From: Dehalobacterium formicoaceticum
GTDB taxonomy: Bacteria > Bacillota > Dehalobacteriia > Dehalobacteriales > Dehalobacteriaceae
DNA length: 64,000 nt
NCBI RefSeq assembly: GCF_002224645.1
Contig: NZ_CP022121.1
Coordinates: 1,928,501-1,992,500 of the forward strand
Direction: 5' to 3'
Part shown: piece after piece, positions 59,908 to 64,000 of the stretch
Numbering within the stretch: the stretch's first letter is position 1
How the letters are laid out: every line of letters begins with the position of its first letter
Made by a program: the position numbers and the translations under genes
The notes under the pieces: generated by a model
Seen by the model: only the letters and a program-made list of their open reading frames with translations
Databases searched by the model: none
Told to the model about the DNA's origin: nothing

Positions 59908-61431
59908 TTGGATTATACTAAAGACTATATCAAGGTGCGAAATTTTATTAATGGTGCATGGATTGAAGAAGCGGCCTGTGATCAGCTGACTATCTATAAC
60001 CCATCTACCGGAGAGGCAATTGGAGAAGTTCCCTGTACCGGTCAGGAAAGGGTACAGGAAGCCATTGATGCTGCCCATACCGCCTATCAAACCTGGCGTA
60101 AGGAATCCGTCCACAAGCGGGTTTCCTATCTGTTTGAGCTGCGTAATAAGATGAAGGAATATGTGGAGGAATTGGCTTCGATCATTGCCGTTGACCAAGC
60201 GAAGCATATTGAGGATGCCCGGGGCGAGGTAAATCGAGTGATTCAGATTGTGGAGACGGCCTGTGCCATCCCCATGCTGACCCGGGGGGAAAAAATCGAA
60301 ATCGGGGGCGGTATGGAGGGACAAATAGTGCGTAAGCCCTTAGGGGTGATCGCCGGGATTTCGCCCCATAACTTCCCCGCTTTGATTTTTGGCTGGTTCA
60401 TTCCTTATGCTATTGGTACCGGGAATACCATTGTCTATAAAGCCAGCGAGCAATCTCCTTTATTTATGCAAAGAATGATGGAAATATTTCAAGAAATTGG
60501 ACTGCCCCCGGGAGTGGTCAACCTGGTAAACGGAGATTATAATGTAGGAGAAAGCCTGATGGCCAGTCCTAAGGTGCGGGGGGTTTGTTTTGTCGGCTCC
60601 ACCCCGGTGGGCAAGCATATTTCAGAGGTATGCGGTCGCGAAGGAAAGAGGGCCATGGTTTTGGCCGGGGCCAAAAATTCTCTGCTGGTGATGGAAGACG
60701 TGAAAATGGAGGGCTTTATCGGTCAATATCTTAATTCCTGCTATGGTGCCGCGGGGCAAAGATGTATGGCCGGCTCCGTAATTGCCGCTGTACCGGAAAT
60801 TTATGACCAGGTCAAGACAGCCATGATCGAGGCAGCTCAAAAACTGAAGGTGGGGGACGCCACCGATCCCAGCGTTTTTGTAGGGCCGGTGATCTCTCAG
60901 AAACATTTGGACCGGGTTCTGGAATATGTGGAGCTTGGTCTAAAAGAAGGGGCTAATTTGGCTTTGGATGGCAGAAATCCACAGCTTCCGGAAAAAAATC
61001 AAGAAGGATATTTTATCGGTCCCACGATTTTATCGGAGGTTACACCGGAAATGCGGGTAGCTCAGGAGGAGATTTTCGGTCCTGTGGTTTCCCTGATGAA
61101 GGTGGACAATCTGGATCATGCCCTGGAAGTCATGAACAGCTCTCAATTTGGCAATGGGGGGGCCATTTTCACCCAAAACGGCTATTATACCCAAAAGTTC
61201 CTGGATGAGATTGAAGTAGGGATGGCCGGTGTCAATGTTGGGGTGCCTGCTCCTGTGCCCTATCTGCCCTTTGGCGGGACCAAGAACTCCATTTTCGGCA
61301 GCGGTATTAAAGCCCAGGGACAAGACGGTGTAGAGTTCTTCACCCAACGGAAGGTAGCCACCATTAAATATTTCCCGGAGGAGACTCATCAGGCGACACC
61401 AAAGGAAGAAGCGAGTAAAAGTGCATTTTAA
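59908..61431 (+). CDS. CoA-acylating aldehyde dehydrogenase (methylmalonate-semialdehyde dehydrogenase type)
   Basis: This 507-residue NAD-dependent dehydrogenase has the substrate-binding segment ISPHNFPALIFGWFIPYAIG, AGAKNSLLVMEDV and the catalytic Cys in GAAGQRCMAGS (C286). In the CoA-dependent MmsA/IolA family the Cys is likewise in the GQRCM context. The reaction is semialdehyde + CoA + NAD to acyl-CoA + NADH (+ CO2). The physiological aldehyde is open: malonate or methylmalonate semialdehyde, or another aldehyde from the sulfonate/amine pathway of this block. TTG is the start behind AAGGAGGGAG. It abuts yraN, with which it may be co-transcribed. Confidence 0.88.
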   Translation: MDYTKDYIKVRNFINGAWIEEAACDQLTIYNPSTGEAIGEVPCTGQERVQEAIDAAHTAYQTWRKESVHKRVSYLFELRNKMKEYVEELASIIAVDQAKHIEDARGEVNRVIQIVETACAIPMLTRGEKIEIGGGMEGQIVRKPLGVIAGISPHNFPALIFGWFIPYAIGTGNTIVYKASEQSPLFMQRMMEIFQEIGLPPGVVNLVNGDYNVGESLMASPKVRGVCFVGSTPVGKHISEVCGREGKRAMVLAGAKNSLLVMEDVKMEGFIGQYLNSCYGAAGQRCMAGSVIAAVPEIYDQVKTAMIEAAQKLKVGDATDPSVFVGPVISQKHLDRVLEYVELGLKEGANLALDGRNPQLPEKNQEGYFIGPTILSEVTPEMRVAQEEIFGPVVSLMKVDNLDHALEVMNSSQFGNGGAIFTQNGYYTQKFLDEIEVGMAGVNVGVPAPVPYLPFGGTKNSIFGSGIKAQGQDGVEFFTQRKVATIKYFPEETHQATPKEEASKSAF

Positions 61432-61448
61432 CCAGGGAGGTGTTGCTA

Positions 61449-61811
61449 TTGACCTATACCAGACTGGCCACGGGTAAGCTCGGTGAAGATATGGCGGCAG
61501 CGGAGCTAAAGCAGCGGGGCTATCGCATTGTTTCCCGTAATTTCCGCTGTCGTCTGGGGGAAATCGACATCATTGGAGAACTGGATGGTCGACTCATTTT
61601 CATCGAGGTAAAGACCCGCACTTCGTTAGCTTTTGGCCTGCCCCAGGAAACGGTGCATTATCGCAAGCAGGAAAAAATCAAAAAGGTCGCCCAATTTTAT
61701 CTTGCCGCAACCGGGCAATTTCAACGGGATATTGGTTTTTGTGTGGTGGCAGTGCAATTGGATCAGGAGGGAAAAGTCAAAAAAATCGAAGTTATCGAGG
61801 ATGCCTTCTAA
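61449..61811 (+). CDS. yraN: YraN/UPF0102 family endonuclease-like protein
   Basis: The roughly 120-residue protein has the UPF0102 fold with GKLGEDMAAAELKQRGYRIVSRNFR and the nuclease-type core GEIDIIGELDGRLIFIEVKTR. It is related to restriction endonuclease-like proteins; the role is unknown, possibly DNA processing or repair. TTG at 61449 follows GGGAGG. Usually in a housekeeping neighbourhood (with rnhB), but here it stands after an accessory dehydrogenase, and the rest of that block may lie beyond the window. Confidence 0.92.
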   Translation: MTYTRLATGKLGEDMAAAELKQRGYRIVSRNFRCRLGEIDIIGELDGRLIFIEVKTRTSLAFGLPQETVHYRKQEKIKKVAQFYLAATGQFQRDIGFCVVAVQLDQEGKVKKIEVIEDAF

Positions 61812-61960
61812 TCCTAAAGTATTTTAAAGTATTTCTATATGCTGTTCATAACTCAATCACGATCAATTATAGAATAATAAAGTTATTTGAAGGATTCTTA
61901 CCCCAAAAGAGAGAATTAACAATATAGAAAGAATTCACACAAGTAATGGAGGAAAGAGAC

Positions 61961-63349
61961 ATGGAACATTCCTTAGGTACAGTTTTACCCTTATATTCAG
62001 CGATTCCTTTTGTTTGCATGTTATTATCTATTGCCCTGGGGCCCGTCCTGATCCCCAATATCTGGCATCACCATTTTGGAAAGATCTCGGCAGGTTGGGC
62101 CGCTTTGATTGCCATTCCTTTGCTTATTTTTTATCAAAAAGAAGGTCTGGATGAATTACTCTTTGTCATGATTGCCGATTACATTCCCTTTATCGTGCTT
62201 TTAGGCGCCCTCTTTACCGTGGGGGGAGGCATTCTGGTGCGTACTTCCCTCAAAGGAACCACCGCCGTCAATGCCGGTTTTCTTACCATAGGTGCCCTGC
62301 TGGCCTCCTGGATGGGAACCACGGGTGCTGCCATGCTGCTGATTCGTCCTTTTCTCCGGGTGAACAAGCATCGTAAATACAAAGCTTTTATGGTCGTCTT
62401 CTTTATTTTCATGGTCGCCAATGTGGGAGGAGCCTTAACCCCCTTGGGAGATCCCCCCTTATTTCTGGGCTTCCTGCATGGGGTGCCCTTCTTTTGGACT
62501 TTGCGTTTGATCAGCCCTATGTTGGTGGTACTTGCTGCCTTACTGGTCATTTACATTGCCTTTGATAAGTTTTATCTCGGGAAAGAAGCCAAGGAAAACA
62601 CCGGGCTTAAGATTCAACAGGGTTCTGATGGCGATTGTGCCGTCGCACCATCCAACGGGAAAAAATTAGAAATCCTTGGTACCCAGAATTTTATTCTTCT
62701 GGCTGCTGTGATCGGCATCATTATCTTTAGCGGCAGTGTGAAAATGAGTGAAGTTTCCGTATTGGGCGTCCATCGCGGTTTACAGGATATCATTCGGGAT
62801 TTGGTCCTGGTTGCCATTATGGTGATCTCCATGAAAATCACACCGAAAGCACTGCGCACCGAAAACGAGTTCTCCTGGGGACCGATTCAGGAAGTCGCTT
62901 ATCTTTTCTTCGGGATCTTTATTACCATGGCTCCGGTCTTAGCGATTTTAAAAGCAGGAGAAGCCGGTGCCCTCAGTTTCGTCACCGCTGCCGTGAAGGA
63001 ACCGGCCCAATATTTTTGGATTGCAGGAGTTCTTTCCAGTTTTCTGGATAATGCGCCCACTTATCTGACCTTCTTCAGCACAGCCTTAGGCCAATTCTAT
63101 CCAGGTATGGCGGAAGCTCCGGCAGTGGCTCTGCTTCTCACGGAACATCCTACTCATTTGATGGCCATTTCTGCCGGATCGGTATTTTTTGGGGCAGTTA
63201 CCTACATTGGTAATGCGCCCAACTTTATGGTACGCTCCATTTCAGAGCAGTGCGGGGTAAAGATGCCCAGCTTCTTCGGCTATATGGCCTATAGTGTCTG
63301 CATCCTGCTGCCGTTATTTGCTTTGGTTACCCTGATATTCTTTCTTTAA
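61961..63349 (+). CDS. Ion transporter of the sodium:proton antiporter / CitMHS-like family
   Basis: The roughly 462-residue membrane protein has 11-12 spans. Motifs include VGGALTPLGDPPLFLGFL and the pseudo-symmetric SSFLDNAPTYLTFFS, which resemble the NhaD/ArsB-type (IT superfamily) transporters, with transport residues in the GDPPL and DNAP segments. It may exchange sodium for protons or export an anion. In this region, removal of a product such as sulfite or a carboxylate is conceivable, but the sequence does not say. ATG at 61961 follows GGAGG. A terminator follows at 63383. Confidence 0.83.
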   Translation: MEHSLGTVLPLYSAIPFVCMLLSIALGPVLIPNIWHHHFGKISAGWAALIAIPLLIFYQKEGLDELLFVMIADYIPFIVLLGALFTVGGGILVRTSLKGTTAVNAGFLTIGALLASWMGTTGAAMLLIRPFLRVNKHRKYKAFMVVFFIFMVANVGGALTPLGDPPLFLGFLHGVPFFWTLRLISPMLVVLAALLVIYIAFDKFYLGKEAKENTGLKIQQGSDGDCAVAPSNGKKLEILGTQNFILLAAVIGIIIFSGSVKMSEVSVLGVHRGLQDIIRDLVLVAIMVISMKITPKALRTENEFSWGPIQEVAYLFFGIFITMAPVLAILKAGEAGALSFVTAAVKEPAQYFWIAGVLSSFLDNAPTYLTFFSTALGQFYPGMAEAPAVALLLTEHPTHLMAISAGSVFFGAVTYIGNAPNFMVRSISEQCGVKMPSFFGYMAYSVCILLPLFALVTLIFFL

Positions 63350-63382
63350 ATGCAGCTAGATCTTAATCATTCATGTTATGCT

Positions 63383-63416
63383 AAAAAAGCTCGGACACTA
63401 GTCCGGGCTTTTTTTT
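63383..63416 (+). terminator. Intrinsic terminator after the ion transporter
   Basis: AAAAGCTCGGAC pairs with GTCCGGGCTTTT (one mismatch) around ACTA, with a run of eight T. The following roughly 230 bases have no gene that I can see. Confidence 0.85.
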
Positions 63417-63649
63417 CGCGAATTATGGGGAAGGTTCAGTTGCTTCCATCCCTGTTAAAAGCAGATAGACAAAACTATTAATAGAACAAACTCGCATAAT
63501 AACAAGGAAGCAAAAATACCGTCTCTGTGCTCCCTATGCTCCAGGCAACATTAAAAGAACTGGTACATAAGATACAATTGAAATAGCCTGAATTTTGGGG
63601 TGCTGAAGTTTGTCAGTAAAGAAAGAAGAAAGGAGGAAGGATCAGTATT

Positions 63650-64000
63650 ATGAAATTTTATCTGGTGCAACCCGGTGATACACTAAATAAAATTGCCTCC
63701 CTTTATGGTGTCGCCGAGGAGGAAATTCTGCAAGCCAATGATCTGGAAAAGCCGGATTTGATTCAAGCGCATCAAATGATCTTAATACCTAAGTCTGCAA
63801 AAAACTGCCCTTTTCTTCAGCAAAAAATGGTGGTGGAAATTGAGAGAGATGGAGTCATTGCTACGGATAAATGCGTGCGTTCCCCAAACGGCACCTATAC
63901 CTACACGGTGCAAAGGGGTGACACCCTCTATAAAATTGCTCAGCGATTTGGTACTACTGTTGCAACCCTTGCGGCCTTAAATTATATTGCCAATCCTAAC
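63650..64000 (+). CDS. LysM-domain protein, 3' end outside window
   Basis: An ATG 16 bases after AGGAGGA starts a frame that is open for 117 codons to the window edge. It encodes two LysM repeats: YLVQPGDTLNKIASLYGV at the N-terminus and YTVQRGDTLYKIAQRFGT about 90 residues later, separated by a short linker with cysteines. LysM binds peptidoglycan or chitin-like glycans. No signal peptide is present, similar to spore-coat proteins such as SafA of spore-forming Firmicutes, so a spore or cell-wall role is likely. Confidence 0.85.
   Translation, partial: MKFYLVQPGDTLNKIASLYGVAEEEILQANDLEKPDLIQAHQMILIPKSAKNCPFLQQKMVVEIERDGVIATDKCVRSPNGTYTYTVQRGDTLYKIAQRFGTTVATLAALNYIANPN

Noticed and set aside
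1-64000. CRISPR array or prophage genes
   Set aside because: No regularly spaced short repeats with unique spacers and no phage structural or integrase genes were seen.

Overview
The window looks like chromosome of a strictly anaerobic, moderately low-GC Firmicute, probably a Peptococcaceae-type Clostridia. The evidence is the glycyl radical enzymes, the corrinoid methyltransferases with a RACE-type reactivase, the priA-def-fmt-rsmB-rlmN-prpC-prkC-rsgA-rpe housekeeping order, the strong AGGAGG ribosome binding sites and the frequent GTG/TTG starts. I cannot name the species from sequence alone.

Region 1 (1-21 kb) is an accessory metabolic block. It begins with a cut-off CobW-like GTPase, followed by an MtaA-like methyltransferase, a corrinoid protein, a non-pyrrolysine MttB-family methyltransferase and an unknown membrane protein. 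Next come a high-GC glycyl radical enzyme (GRE1) with its activase, a RACE-type corrinoid activator, and a molybdopterin oxidoreductase with a four-cluster ferredoxin. A HesB-like gene with an in-frame TGA (probable selenoprotein) lies before a second glycyl radical enzyme (GRE2) and its activase, then two more corrinoid-related genes. The corrinoid/MttB unit and the HesB/GRE2 unit both have near-consensus sigma-54 promoters and upstream TGT-N11-ACA palindromes, which suggests one regulon and one pathway. My inference is that a methylated substrate is demethylated through corrinoid and its skeleton is cleaved by a radical enzyme. GRE2 has Gly where the general-base Glu of eliminase-type family members normally lies.

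Region 2 (21-38 kb) is conserved housekeeping: priA, def, fmt, a DUF116 gene (frameshifted), a zinc membrane protease, rsmB, rlmN, the PP2C phosphatase / PASTA kinase pair, rsgA and rpe. A complete riboflavin operon (ribD-ribE-ribBA-ribH) behind an FMN riboswitch comes next, then thiN.

Region 3 (38-64 kb) is a second accessory block, built around sulfoacetaldehyde acetyltransferase (xsc). It contains a truncated amidohydrolase, a sodium-solute symporter with a small membrane partner, an M20 hydrolase and a proton-translocating transhydrogenase. The transhydrogenase PntB carries four tandem NADP(H)-binding domains instead of one. Xsc and a PucR-type regulator follow, then an intact IS4-type insertion sequence with target duplication. 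Beyond it lies an ABC importer with two permeases and two complementary, partly degenerate ATPases. The block ends with an APC permease, a CoA-acylating aldehyde dehydrogenase, yraN, an ion transporter and a LysM protein cut by the window end. Four promoters here share spaced sequence blocks, which suggests one activator (perhaps the PucR protein) coordinates the region. Organosulfonate catabolism to acetyl phosphate plus sulfite is the most likely theme.

The strongest candidates for something new are the tetra-domain PntB, the sigma-54-linked MttB/GRE2/selenoprotein system, and the asymmetric two-ATPase importer. Coding starts below were adjusted to the best ribosome binding site.
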